Under the pieces are notes generated by a model, which worked only from the letters and a program-made list of their open reading frames with translations, made no database searches and had not been told where the DNA came from. Below are positions 20,869 to 37,005 of a DNA stretch of 64,000 nt, one piece after another; the stretch's first letter is position 1; each line of letters starts with the position of its first letter. Position numbers and translations under genes: made by a program. Source of the stretch: Tubulanus polymorphus (Eukaryota; Nemertea; Palaeonemertea; Tubulaniformes; Tubulanidae); contig NC_134026.1 in NCBI RefSeq assembly GCF_964204645.1, positions 31,543,150 through 31,607,149 of the forward strand, in the 5' to 3' direction.

Positions 20869-22611
20869 TTACATACAGATACTAACACAGCCGTGATAGG
20901 ATTTCGCTGATTTCATACATTTTACGACGGTCCATTCGTCTAATTCGGGATCATAAACTTCAACAATACGACTCGTTGCCGCTGTCTGATTATTGATTCC
21001 TCCCGTTATATAAATCTTTCCGTTTAATACGGTGGCGCTACTGTACATATGAGGGAAATGCATATCGGGAAGTCTTCTTACCGTTCGTTTTTCGGGACTA
21101 AATGAAATCACTTTTTTATTATCCTCCCAGATGATATAAAACTTGCCATCTATAATCGCTATTTGAGCGTATTGAATCGGTTCCCCCAATACAAACTGCT
21201 CCCCGGAATATCGTAAATTATTCGTCGTACAAATATAACTCTCGATTGTTTTTGTGTTCGTATCTCGTTGAGTTCCGCCGATTTCTATCAACGTCTCGTT
21301 ATACGGTACTAATCGCGATAGTTGCCGCGGAAACGGACACGTACCGGCAGACGTCCATTGTCCCGTATCGAGATTGAAACAATCGATTTGTTCGAAACAT
21401 GACGATTTACCCCGCGATTTCACAACGCCACCTATAACGTAGAGATTATTACCGAGGATTCCGGAGGTATGTTTCGCTCGAGGTTGTAACATCGGTTCCT
21501 CCGCGCTCCAACTTAATCCGACGCAATTAAATCTCCAAACCGACGCTACGAGGATTCCGTCGCCTAGGCAACCGCCGGTTACGTAGATACTATTGTTTAA
21601 CGCGGAGATACCGAAACAGGAAACGGCTTGCGGAATATCGGGTAAAAAACTCCATTTATCTTTATGAGGTTCGTACATTTCAACAGACGCGCTCGTTACG
21701 TTGTTATTATTTAAACCGCCGATAACGACCATTACTTCCTTAGCGACGGTTGACGGGCGTGGCAGACTCCTCATACTCAGACGTCTCTGTTGTGTTTGTC
21801 CGGAGACTTTACTCTCGTGATATTTCTTCGCTTCGTTCACCAGCGTCGAACAAGCTTCGAAGTTTCGAACGAGGTCGTCGACGGCGACCACTTCTTCGAG
21901 ATATTGTAATTTAATCGTCGGGAGTCGAATATACTCGAAAATATCGGGGAATTGTTCGCGTCTGCCGTCGAGGTCGTGATTAATCCACGACATAACGGAA
22001 CGATAAACTAACTCTTCGCTCCTGACATCGATCAGATCGCTGGAGATATACGATATCAATCGATCTAACGGCAGCTCTAGAAACTCCTCGTGTTCGACGA
22101 CGCAGCTAAAATTATCTAAAACAAAACGACGAGATTCTTCCTGTAATGATTTACACGAGTGCATATACGCGAAGTGTTCAATACCGAGGCAGTTCGACGG
22201 ATGAAGTTGAACTCGCGAGAACTCGCAACACGCGTCGACTATCGCCGGATACTCGAATAAACTCGCCGCAGCGAGAATCTCCTGAGCGTTATCTATCGTA
22301 ATCTCTAAACAACCGCTATAAACGTAATCTACGATCTGTCTCATAGTTCGCGCCGAGATCTCGTTGATATTTATTCGTCCTTCTCGACTTTCTTTCAAAT
22401 CGCACGTGAACATAGCTTTAAAATACGGACTACTGACGGCGAGTACGTTACGATGACACGGTATTTCCTCTAAACCGACGCACAGAACCGCGTCGGTAAA
22501 CTCGCTACGAGTTCGTAATAAATTCAAACCGTTTAAAATATCATCGCTATAGTTACGATCGTTTAACGTAAACGATTGTTCCGGGAACGGTTCACTTCCT
22601 CTTCGATCCAT
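20869..22611 (-). CDS. Kelch-like BTB-BACK-Kelch protein, KLHL24/KLHL6 type, intronless
   Basis: A single exon encodes 580 residues, a normal KLHL length. BTB domain about residues 30-140 (FTDAVLCVGLEEIPCHRNVL, YFKAMF, VDYVYSG). BACK about 145-250 (NCLGIEHFAYMHSC, HEEFLELPLDRLISYISSD, VMSWINHD). Six Kelch-type blades about 290-575 (VMVVIGG, YVTGG, YVIGG, IEIGG, and the last YITGG with closing SYHGCVSI). BACK wording and the SYHGC ending are closest to KLHL24/KLHL6/KLHL35. Such proteins are substrate adaptors of cullin-3 ubiquitin ligases; the substrate is unknown. One blade is degenerate (FYIIWEDN in place of a GG motif). The start CCATGG context is good. The lack of introns, unlike the neighbours, fits an old retrocopy or a family habit. 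Confidence 0.93.
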   Translation of the reverse strand: MDRRGSEPFPEQSFTLNDRNYSDDILNGLNLLRTRSEFTDAVLCVGLEEIPCHRNVLAVSSPYFKAMFTCDLKESREGRININEISARTMRQIVDYVYSGCLEITIDNAQEILAAASLFEYPAIVDACCEFSRVQLHPSNCLGIEHFAYMHSCKSLQEESRRFVLDNFSCVVEHEEFLELPLDRLISYISSDLIDVRSEELVYRSVMSWINHDLDGRREQFPDIFEYIRLPTIKLQYLEEVVAVDDLVRNFEACSTLVNEAKKYHESKVSGQTQQRRLSMRSLPRPSTVAKEVMVVIGGLNNNNVTSASVEMYEPHKDKWSFLPDIPQAVSCFGISALNNSIYVTGGCLGDGILVASVWRFNCVGLSWSAEEPMLQPRAKHTSGILGNNLYVIGGVVKSRGKSSCFEQIDCFNLDTGQWTSAGTCPFPRQLSRLVPYNETLIEIGGTQRDTNTKTIESYICTTNNLRYSGEQFVLGEPIQYAQIAIIDGKFYIIWEDNKKVISFSPEKRTVRRLPDMHFPHMYSSATVLNGKIYITGGINNQTAATSRIVEVYDPELDEWTVVKCMKSAKSYHGCVSICM

Positions 22612-23380
22612 GGTTTGATTGGTCGCACACTGGAGTTGTAGTCTCTCTCTCTCTTCTCTCTCCTCTCTTTGTCTCTATATCGCGATCTGTACTTCTGCAC
22701 TACTGGTCATTTAACTGAAATATATAAAACTACATTTATTTATAGAAATCACTTCAAGTGTAACATTTAATCCAGATATAAACGACAGTCAGTAGGATTA
22801 GTGGCGTGCTGTTGTCACCAGTCAGTCGTCAGTCAGGTGCGGTCTCGCGTAAATCAGTGACTCGTCTAAACAACATTCCTAATTCACTTATTCATATCTC
22901 TCACTCTCTGTACAGTCAGTCACTCCTCTGACATGCCTGCGTCTAATTTCATAGATTCTTGTCAAAAATAACCAAAACCACAAAATTAATTGGCGAATAG
23001 AAATTAATGAATTGAATAATTGGTTAGTTGAATTAAATTCTCACATTCTTCACAAACACGCTGTAACTCACTATAATTCCATGCTACCCAGGACCGGATA
23101 ATTGAGTAGTATTTCAATCTATTTATTCTTGTAATAATAAATTAGACAGTGCAGATTATGATAATTATTTAAGACATCCTCAGGGGGTATTCCACAATTA
23201 CGTCATTGAGTGGTTAATTGGTGGTGGCAGCACCTGACGGTTTCTATTTGAGAGACGAAAGTCGGGCCGACGCCGGACAGAGATTTGTATACTTCTGCAG
23301 AGCATCAACAACCAGCCAAATAAAGTGAAATAAACAAGATTCACACGAAACAGAGATTTTGTAATTTTTGAAAATGTATA
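22612..23380 (-). promoter_or_regulatory. 5' UTR and presumed promoter of the Kelch-like gene; 3' flank of HPS1
   Basis: CT/GA-rich sequence (CTCTCTCTCT near 22640) precedes the ATG on the minus strand. No coding exon is supported. A direct repeat, GACACAGGGACTTGTCACAATTG-like, occurs at about 23453-23475 and, inverted, at about 23612-23635. Confidence 0.35.
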
Positions 23381-23387
23381 TGAAAAG

Positions 23388-23393
23388 TTTTAT
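23388..23393 (-). terminator. Polyadenylation signal of HPS1
   Basis: TTTATT on the plus strand, about 270 bases beyond the HPS1 stop. Confidence 0.4.
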
Positions 23394-23658
23394 TAGAAAA
23401 AATTCTAAACAAAATATGACACACTATTCAATAATCGATCTGTTTGTGTATTGACACAGGGACTTGTCACAATTGATAGTGAATGAATAAAACCAATATC
23501 AATGACCAGGTCCACTATCCCTGTATAATATAAAAACAAATAATATAAAAAAGTTATTTTATTATACAGTTGCAGGGATACTGGTACCCCCATCATTGGT
23601 CTCATCCATTATCAATTGTGACAAGTCCCTGTGTTTGTGTAGTTAAACTGGATTGTTC

Positions 23659-26600
23659 TTAGAGCAAGTTAAACGTAGAATCCATATCACCGCCACTAGA
23701 CTCCCATAATGAACCAGATAACTGTAAACAATGAGTCAATATCACATCAGCCGGAACTAAACCAATATGTATCACATAAATCTCATAACATCGGACAGAT
23801 CTCTGAGGAATTCCACTGAAACAGTGACGGATTAACTTCCTACAACATAGAAATATACCGTTAATCAAAATCTTATTGCAAACAGAGTGAGGTTAATATC
23901 TATATACAGAATTGAGAAAAAATGTTGTCAACATGTTCCTCTTCGGAGGTCAGTTGCAGGTCTCAGATCAAAGCTTAGATCAGAGATCCAGCTCTATATT
24001 AATAACAAATCTAACAACTTAAGACCAGTCTTAACTCATTTTGGTTCTATAACCGATCTAACAACTTAAGACCAGTCTAAGCTCATTTTGGTTCTATAAC
24101 CAATCTAACAACTTAAGACCAGTCTACGATCATTTTGGTTCTATAACCGATCTAACAACTTAAGACCAGTCTAAGCTCATTTTGGTTCTATAACCAATCT
24201 AACAACTTAAGACCAGTCTACGATCATTTTGGTTCTATAACCGATCTAACAACTTAAGACCAGTCTAAGCTCATTTTGGTTCTATAACCAATCTAACAAC
24301 TTAAGACCAGTCTAAACTCATTTTAGTTCTATAACCAATCTAACAACTTAAGACCAGTCTAAACTCATTTTGGTTCTATAACCGATCTAACAACTTAAGA
24401 CCAGTCTAAACTCATTTTGGTTCCATAGTCAATCTAACAACTAATTAAACCAGTCTTAAGATTTAGTACCACTACTAGATGTGTACTTACTTGTAGAAAT
24501 TATCAGTTATGATTCCTGGTTCTCCTAATTTTGAGGAGTATTTATAAGGGTGATTAATAGGAAGCGGGTTTCCCTAAAATACGAAAAAAGAATATTTCAT
24601 TTCTTACAAGAATTCAACAACTGCGATGAAACAAGGGATGACAGTAGGATGACAGTAGGATGACACATGGTTGACCGTTGGATGACAGATGGATAACAGA
24701 TAGTTGACAGTCGAATGACAGACAGTTGACAGTCGAATGACAGACAGTTGACAGACGGATGACAGACGAATGAATACCTACCGACTGATCTTCGAACCAG
24801 AGGAAATAAGAAAACACAAAATCACCCTCTCGTTTACTCATAGCAACGTGTCCTTGTTTTAATTTCTCTTGACTCCATCGAACCATCGACCAAATCTTTA
24901 ACAAATAAATATCCATCACATGTAATCAATATTGACATGTACATGTGACATGTGGTTAACCGTCAGTCAGTGAGTTTTTACCTGTTTCTTTAGAAACTGC
25001 GTCGCGTCTCCTTGTTTTCGCTGATCCGAATCGGACATAATATTTATAGATGGCGCTGTTAGATGATCGTGAGTACGATTTATGTAGAGAAAGTGAACGA
25101 GACCCGGAAAATCTTCCAAATAACTTGAATAACTTGAAGTTAAGGTGAAGGTCACGAGAAAGGTTTCTTTGAGGCCCGGTTCAATTGTACTCTTCCTGAA
25201 GATGAAATTGGGGGCAGAAACTTCCAAACACAGCGATCTACTGACTAAGTGGATAATTGCTGTTCCACATGAGCACAATTGAACAGGGCCTAAAATAAAA
25301 GATAATAAACAGGGGCGGATCCAGGGGGACCTGTGAGAGTTTTGAGTCTCTGTTTTCAGTTTGTCAACGAACAAAAAATTGGTGCATTTGAGTACGAATT
25401 ATATTGCTTTTTGGACATTGAAGTGCCATTTTGGGATGTGACATGTTCAGGTCCCGCTACATAGAACAGCTGGTGGTGTACGGTTTGAGGTCCTGTTAAA
25501 AATGACAAAATTGTCACCTAGAACAGCTTGCGGTGAACAGTCTTACTGGCTCAGTGCGGAAGTTACCTAATGTTGCCTTTTTGGACATCAAAGTGCACTT
25601 TTTGGATGAGACAAATCCTGCACAATGAGCCCTGAATCCACCCCTGATAAGTAAAACAGTAAAGGATACAAAGTCATTGTGATGTTGCGTTGAGATTTAA
25701 CGGCTAAAAATCCCGAGAAATCTGACAATTTGTTGCTGATCATTTGCCGCAATGATACAAATGTTTCGTTGATTCTAGTTTGAACATCGTCCGGTAGGTG
25801 GCGTCGACTGATATATAATCGTTTGAATAATGTTTTCATTGTGTCTCGTAATCGACTCAGTGAATTCTCTAATCTACGAATATTAAAACAATTTAAACCA
25901 TTAAACATTAACCAAATACATCACATTACTTACTAATAATTGTGGAAGCTAATTCACAGAATTGAAGAGTAAAAATTCAAAAGTTTTCATCAACATACCT
26001 ACAATCACGATTGATAGAACACTATATCCGTGTTGACGCGATGTAGAGAGAATCCCACAATATTAACGAAAAAGTCCGAAAATGAAACTTTGCGATAGTA
26101 GTTTATTTCAACGTTTCGACTATATCATTCCTGAAGATGACTATTAGGATATAGTCAAAACATTGAAATAAACTACTATCTCGAAGTTTCATTTTCGGAC
26201 TTTTTCGTTAATATTGTGGGATTCTCTCTACAACATACCTACAAAGTTTTAACCATTTCCGAACAGTGTATTAACTGTATCATCAGGGGCCAGCTATCAG
26301 GGTCAGCTTAGATTCAAGACCAGTCTAACCAATCTAACAATTTAGTCCAACTAAGACCATTCTGGTTCTAGAGTCAATCTAAAGATCAGCCTTAACTCAT
26401 TTTGGTTCTATAATCAATCTAACAACTTAAGATCAGTCTAAGTTCATGTCGATTGTATGAACAATCTTAAGACTAATCTTAAGAGTTAAACTTACTTTTG
26501 AACATCAGTTTTGAATAAGCAATTGGCCCCTAGTGTTTAGAAACAGCCTAAACTTAATGTGCTTTCAAAAAACTTTTCAATTTTCCCCTTTAATTGTGGG

Positions 26601-29600
26601 ATTTCACGGATATTCAAACTCATAAATACCAACAATAAGAGGCGTCAGTAATGACAATATTACCTCGACTCCAAAGGAGTTTTTTTCGTCATTTCGAGCC
26701 AAGTCAAGAGATTGTTCTGTTTTACATCTTCCCACTTTTTTCTAATATCGGCTCCATTTCTCTCGATGGACGAACTCTTTATCTTACGACAAGCGTCAAG
26801 AATTCTGCGTATTCCATTTTCCAATAATTCATAAGTGAATCGTCCGTAATTTACTTTCTCCGCGTTGTCACTCAATAAATTCGTTATCAGTTCAATTACT
26901 TGACAAATATTTCCAGCCTGACGACCCCTAACAATCTACAAATCATAAATAAACAAATCTTGAAACAAATCAACAATAATTGATGCAGTTAACTTTGCCA
27001 GACTCGGACTAACAGCGACCAGTGGCAAAGTTGGTGTTAAACGAAAGTTAAGGATAGGAAAATATGATTGTCAGAAATGGATTTCATTTCCGCCTGAGTC
27101 AAAAGTCTGAGTTAGACTACAGGTTTACTGTATGTAAGTTTTGTGGTTAGTTTTGGCCACAGTTCTGAATTTGACTCTAGTTGTTACAGAGACCTTACAT
27201 AGATATATATTGTCAAAATGAATCATCAAATTTACTTGTCAAACTTTCATATTTATCTATGCGATATAGAACTGACTGTGATTTATGAACATACCTCACT
27301 GATTATCACTAATATAACTCCTGGTGATATTTGTAAACAGTACAACAGATGCGGTGTATATTGACTGAGTGGTGTGTGTAAAAATACAGTCATTTGTAAC
27401 AAACCATCAATAACATCATCAGCCGTCATAGCCGTCTATAAAACAAACAAACGGTCGTCAGTAGCTACAGTTAATCAAACACTTGGCAGACGCTTCTTTA
27501 ACTGATTGAACTTACTATAAATGAGGATGAACTCGCCGCAAATTTACTTTCAGTGCTTTCAATAATTTCCGGCGTAAAGAATTCATCTCTGTCTAGTAAC
27601 TCTTCAGATCTCTCTGTGTTAAATAAAGAATAACCCAGGTACAATTAAAAGTTCATTGTTACTTTATCTGCTGGTTATCTGTAACCAACTTAAGAGCAAC
27701 TGGCACCAATGTGCAGAATTTAAAGTCCACTGTATACAAGATTACACTGCAAATTTCATCTATCAAAAATTAAAATCAAAAGACACAATGTTTTAAACTT
27801 TCTCTAGAGATCATCGTCTTAAAAACACATGAATAATTGCGCTAAATGTGTACTGTAGTGCAGCACCTGAAGTAGCTGTCATAAATTTAAAGTACCTGAT
27901 GATGCTGTACCTGAGGTACCTGTCGTATTCTCCTCATCTGTATTTACACTCCAATATTCATCTTCACTTTCTGATAAGTCTTCACCTCTCATCAGCGTAC
28001 TGAAATACGACCGATTCTCCTTCCCGCCACCAGATGGCCACATGAGCTCCTCTAAAGTATTACCGTTTTGAAATCTAAGACGTGTAATGAGGATGATGAA
28101 TAATAGATCGCTGGGCTGCAGTTCATACGCGTTACGACTATTAACAGAAATAAGAAATATATTACGGTAAACATTTCAAACACAATCATGAAAGTTTTAG
28201 AATTTCTAAGGTTTAGAGTTTAGTTTAGAAGAGTTTTTTACATCTCAACTGCAATTAGTAACAGTGTAACCCTAGTGAGTGTTAAGAGACAGCCAGGGCC
28301 TTTTTATAGGTTGTTATGGCTCACAACCTGACTGAGTTAGCAGAGCTTAGTCCATGTATGTGTCTCGACAGCCAACACCTGAGGTGGTTTCGAACTAGGT
28401 ACCTCTCGGTTCCCAGTCCTCCACTCGAACAACTGAGCTAACCGCACAGGAAATATTAAGAAGATTTACAATCACTGATTAAAGAGATAGAGTTAAGGAT
28501 AGTATATCAGTTCAGATTATGAAGATCAGCCTATCAGTGATGAGATCAGATTATGAAGATCAGCCAATCAGTGATGAGATCAGATTATGAAGATCAGCCA
28601 ATCAGTGATCAGTTCAGATTATGAAGATCAGCCAATCAGTGATGAGATCAGATTATGAAGATCAGCCAATCAGTGATGAGAAGTCAGTTACCTGGAGTAA
28701 AGTCCCAGTAGTTTAGAATTAACGAGTAGCAGTGAATGTAAAGCATGTTTGTCTCCGGCTGATTTCATCTTCATTAAAGTCGTTTCTAATAATTCGATGC
28801 AAGTTACGTTTAAAACTGGCGAAACATGTAATCGTTCTATCGCCTACAATTAAATATTCATTACAATCAATACGCATAGAACAATTACAGCTACAGTTGA
28901 ATCCTCTAAACTTGAATCCTTTCAAACCAAATTAGTAATAACTAACTATTGCGGAACAGGAATTTGAGTTAAGAAGAGTGTACTGTTTATATTCAAAATC
29001 ATTAGTCAAACAAATCCAAACTTGATAATCCAGATAAGTTTAATCTGGATTCTAATCCGGTTCACTTATGCATGTAAGATATAATGTTTAATTTAGATTT
29101 CTCATGAACGGGTTCAATTTCACGTCTCAAATGATCCATATTAAGCTGGTTCTACTGCTGCCTATTATTTTAAACAATCAAATAAATTCTATTTATTTGA
29201 CATATCAAAGCAAATAAACGAGAATGTATGAAATAAATACTGAACCTCAACTAGAAAACTTTGTTCTTGTTGATATAATGATGTCCATGTTTGTAATAGA
29301 TTTCCGATAGTTTGCCAATGTTCAATCCTATTCTCAACACTATTCTGTCTTATTCTGAAACAAACAAAATTCCGTTAATTCTTCTTAAAACACAAAAATG
29401 TTGCAAGCGTGAAATAGTTTTAGCTTATGGAAACTGGGACAGACTTACTCATCAATAACCGGACCATAAAGAAAATTAATCATTTTTTGGAAAATGAGGA
29501 GTTTTTTGTGGAGAAATTCTTCATCTTCTTCGCAATCACCACAGATTGCAATTTGAATATAATCATGAAACTGCAAATATAAATACAATCTATTGATTAT

Positions 29601-31175
29601 ATTTCATTGTTTATAGGCCCTGGTTTTTTGGATATTCACTGATTACTGAAGGGTTGAAAGAAAATGTTATTTGACTCAAGTTGAATCAATTCTTCATAAC
29701 ATATTGTAAAATGGATCTAAAAACGATGTTTTATTCTGACTGCACAGTTTTCACTGATTGTATTAAAACCATGATTTGAGATATATGTCCAAAATAATTA
29801 AGTGAAATATCCCAAAAAATCTGAGATTCAGATTAATTAAAGAACATAGATTATAGATTGACATATTAAGAAGTACTGGTTCATCTAAACCGGGTGTAAA
29901 AATAAACTGACCTGTTTCAATACAAAAATGTGACCATTTTCGCAGATGATTGAAGAGTATGGATTTCTAGTTTGATTTATCATGAATCTTTGAGATGCAA
30001 TAAGTGGTGAAAATAGTTGCATAGCAACATCCGATGATATCTGTTGGTCACAAGTTTCTTCATTCTAAATCAACAGATAATAATAAAACTGATGTAAATT
30101 ATTTCTCTTTAATGATATTGAATATTGGTGTAAAAAGGACACTTTCATTCTAAGGTAGAGAAATTCAGATGAGATATTGTGTGGTTGCCATAGCTGTCAT
30201 ACCTGACTACCCCTAGGTTTGGAATGGATCTGGTCGGTTCAGATGAGGTCACTATGTGATCAGGCCAAACCTAGGGTTAGGGTTAAAATAGATTGACCAT
30301 AGCTACTCAACCCTAGGGTTCAAATGGATTGACCATAGCTACTCAACCCTAGGGTTAAAGTGGCATAGCTCTAGGTAACTAACCCTAGGGTTGAAATGGA
30401 CTAACCCTAGGGTTGTGATTGGTCTCAGTGAGGTGTGAAAAGTCAGGCCACACCTAGGGTTAATATGTTGGACAAAGAACTCATACAGGTACAACAAACA
30501 CACCAGGCCAACTATAGAATATTAACTGGACTTTGTTGAATTTCTATCCCCCTTCTGCAAGGGAAGGACTCCCCAATAATGGGTTGGTCATTCTCCCAGC
30601 CGGAGGCTACCACCGGTTACCCAGGCCGGACTCGTCAGGTCAGCGGGTGTTGTAGGAACTGTAGTCTGTTATTAATGTTTATAGAATGCTTTCTCTGTTA
30701 CATTGAATGATCATGTTGAAATCTTTTTCTAAATTGCTCCATGGATTATATTGTAATGTTTTTATTTCCACATCTCGCGTTTGTTAAAGTTACAGCCAAT
30801 TTGTTTCACAATCAAGGATCAATAAAGTTATATTGAATTCGTTATCCAGTGTCTATGTTATTTCACATATGTATGAGTATTTTTTTTACAATACCAACAA
30901 CTCTGATACCAACATTCTGTGCGTGGGTTAGGCTACCATAACTAGTAGAAGAGGCCGAGGGTCTCAGGGTTAATAATATAGTAGATGAAGAAGTCGAAGA
31001 ACATAAGCCTGCGCTCGGTCGGTCAGCAGAAGGCGTGAGAGGGGTCGACAAATAGTTTCACCTGGTCCATAAGTCCTGCATCTTGAGCTTGTTTAACCAA
31101 GTAAACTCTTAATTGATCGTCTGCCCATTGAAACGCTACATCGTTTAACGAATTGAACATAAAAACACCCTTCAT
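23659..31175 (-). CDS. HPS1: HPS1, BLOC-3 subunit, 14 exons, complete
   Basis: Exons in transcript order: 31062-31175, 29912-30064, 29449-29570, 29246-29354, 28692-28843, 27920-28137, 27516-27613, 27295-27435, 26664-26935, 25670-25873, 24982-25123, 24782-24895, 24491-24573, 23659-23839. All phases agree and the product is 700 residues, the same length as human HPS1. Colinear matches: MKGVFMFNSLNDVAFQWADD at the start, ELQPSDLLFIILI, DRDEFFTPEI, YTPHLLYCLQISPGVIL, LAVKSQRNITM, YLEDFPGLVHFLYINRT, KREGDFVFSYFLWFED and RSVRCYEIYVIHIGLVPADV near the C-terminus. HPS1 pairs with HPS4 as BLOC-3, a guanine nucleotide exchange factor for Rab32/Rab38 in lysosome-related organelle formation. The exon 10 donor (TT-GTATCC) is weak, and exon 11 has two in-frame acceptors nine bases apart (high ends 25123 and 25132), so a three-residue isoform is possible. 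Introns hold repeats, a SINE and a foldback. Confidence 0.95.
24000..24455. repeat. 47-bp minisatellite, about nine copies (HPS1 intron 13)
   Basis: Units of AACTTAAGACCAGTCTAAGC followed by TCATTTTGGTTCTATAACC and GATCTAAC. Two variants (GCTCATTTT and GATCATTTT) alternate in the middle of the array. Confidence 0.9.
24640..24775. repeat. Short imperfect GATGACAG/GTTGACAG repeats (HPS1 intron 12)
   Basis: Units near ACAGTCGAATGACAGACAGTTG repeat six to eight times. The array ends about ten bases before the exon 12 donor. Confidence 0.7.
26043..26231. mobile_element. Foldback element with about 83-bp inverted arms (HPS1 intron 9)
   Basis: The left arm starts GTAGAGAGAATCCCACAATA and the right arm is its near-perfect reverse complement, ending TATTGTGGGATTCTCTCTAC. 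The arms carry ACGAAAAAGTCCGAAAATGA, and the centre is TCCTGAAGATGACTATTAGG. A sequence like the centre plus one arm end is at 49160-49215. No ORF. Confidence 0.85.
26300..26490. repeat. Degenerate 47-bp family units (HPS1 intron 9)
   Basis: Diverged copies of the AACTTAAGACCAGTCTAA unit next to the foldback element. Confidence 0.6.
28266..28450 (-). repeat. tRNA-derived SINE (HPS1 intron 5)
   Basis: The minus strand has A box TTAGCTCAGTTG (28430-28441) and B box AGTTCGAAACC (28386-28396), spaced about 34 bases apart as in tRNA promoters. The head is tRNA-like (GCGGTTAGCTCAGTTGTTCG). It then has a non-tRNA body of about 110 bases ending near CCTGGCTGTCTCTTAACACT. The weak acceptor stem argues against a functional tRNA. 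Confidence 0.7.
28510..28685. repeat. 34-bp minisatellite ending at the exon 5 donor of HPS1
   Basis: Five copies of CAGATTATGAAGATCAGCCA with ATCAGTGATGAGAT. On the minus strand the array starts about ten bases after the donor at 28691. Confidence 0.85.
30190..30480. repeat. Imperfect repeat with CCCTAGGGTT cores (HPS1 intron 1)
   Basis: Units near AACCCTAGGGTTAAAATGGA and TTGACCATAGCTACTC repeat about five times. The core ACCCTAGGGT is palindromic. Confidence 0.7.
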
Positions 31176-31570
31176 TTCGAATACCGGAAATAAAAACCGT
31201 GCTATTCTGGGGAAAACCCATTGATCACCGTCACCTAGCGCCATCTAGGGCACAGTGATCAATATAGTAAAACTTGAATTGAATTCCTATTAAGGGTTAT
31301 CTAGAAAGTCAAATAATTTTTCCTTATTCCATTTTCAAGTTTTATTCCTCGTCGGGACTAATTTAATTCTATGATAAAATAAGAAACACGTTGGGATTCG
31401 AACCCAAATTGCGTCAGTTTTTTGGGCAACAAAATGGCGTCGTTGCTGGGTATCTAGCGCGCTAGCTGGAGCGAACTGTTGTAGGGTTTCTGATGGATAT
31501 TCGGATGAGATGAAGTTTATTGCAGTAAGTGACGTCACTGTCTGTTATTTGTTAAACTGTTGTGTCTATC
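31176..31570. promoter_or_regulatory. Divergent promoter region between HPS1 and the SIMC1-like gene
   Basis: The two start codons are 396 bases apart and point away from each other. AAAATGGCGTCG at 31431-31442 resembles a YY1 site (AAnATGGCGGC) and lies beside GCGCGC-type CpG (CTAGCGCGCTAG). Shared promoter use is inference. Confidence 0.45.
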
Positions 31571-36615
<5,045 letters not shown>

Positions 36616-36999
36616 TTGTATCATTCTTCCGTTTCTGTTGTTGTGACACACGTGTGCTCAGTAACAGACGGCTACTTATTGATTTATTTATACGAGCCCC
36701 AGATGACATTATATATGAATAGTAAAATGCTGATTGCATCATCCTCCTGTTTACTCACAGAGTTCCTGCATCTATATATAATTTGTTAAACCGTCCCTTT
36801 ATACTGCGTTTGTATCGATTTTATATATGACAATTCACAAAATGATTAATCTATTCATCGAAATTTCAATGTCAATTTTCTACTGAAATTCATTTTAAAC
36901 TACCGGGATTCAATAACAATAGTAGTGTGTGTAGTGTGTAGTAGTATTACAGTAGTTTTTGATGAATTCATAGCTACAGTTATTGGGAATGTTAGTCTG

Positions 37000-37005
37000 A
37001 ATAAA
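37000..37005 (+). terminator. Polyadenylation signal after the SIMC1-like gene
   Basis: AATAAA, 385 bases after the stop. The rest of 36616-38620 is AT-rich and holds no gene I can support; a short (TA)n is at about 37388-37417. Confidence 0.4.

Noticed and set aside
30190-30480. Interstitial telomere repeat from CCCTAGGGTTAGGG
   Set aside because: The core is CCCTAGGG in a unit of about 50 bp, not tandem TTAGGG.
31375-31410. tRNA on the minus strand around TGGGTTCGAATCCCA
   Set aside because: The T arm is perfect but no matching 5' acceptor strand or D arm is found at the right distance.
31562-31570. Start of the SIMC1-like protein at 31562
   Set aside because: The codon there is GTG. The first ATG in frame is 31571. 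The same applies to 2027 in the SV2-like gene (real ATG at 2054) and 60295 in SLC24 (real ATG at 60265).
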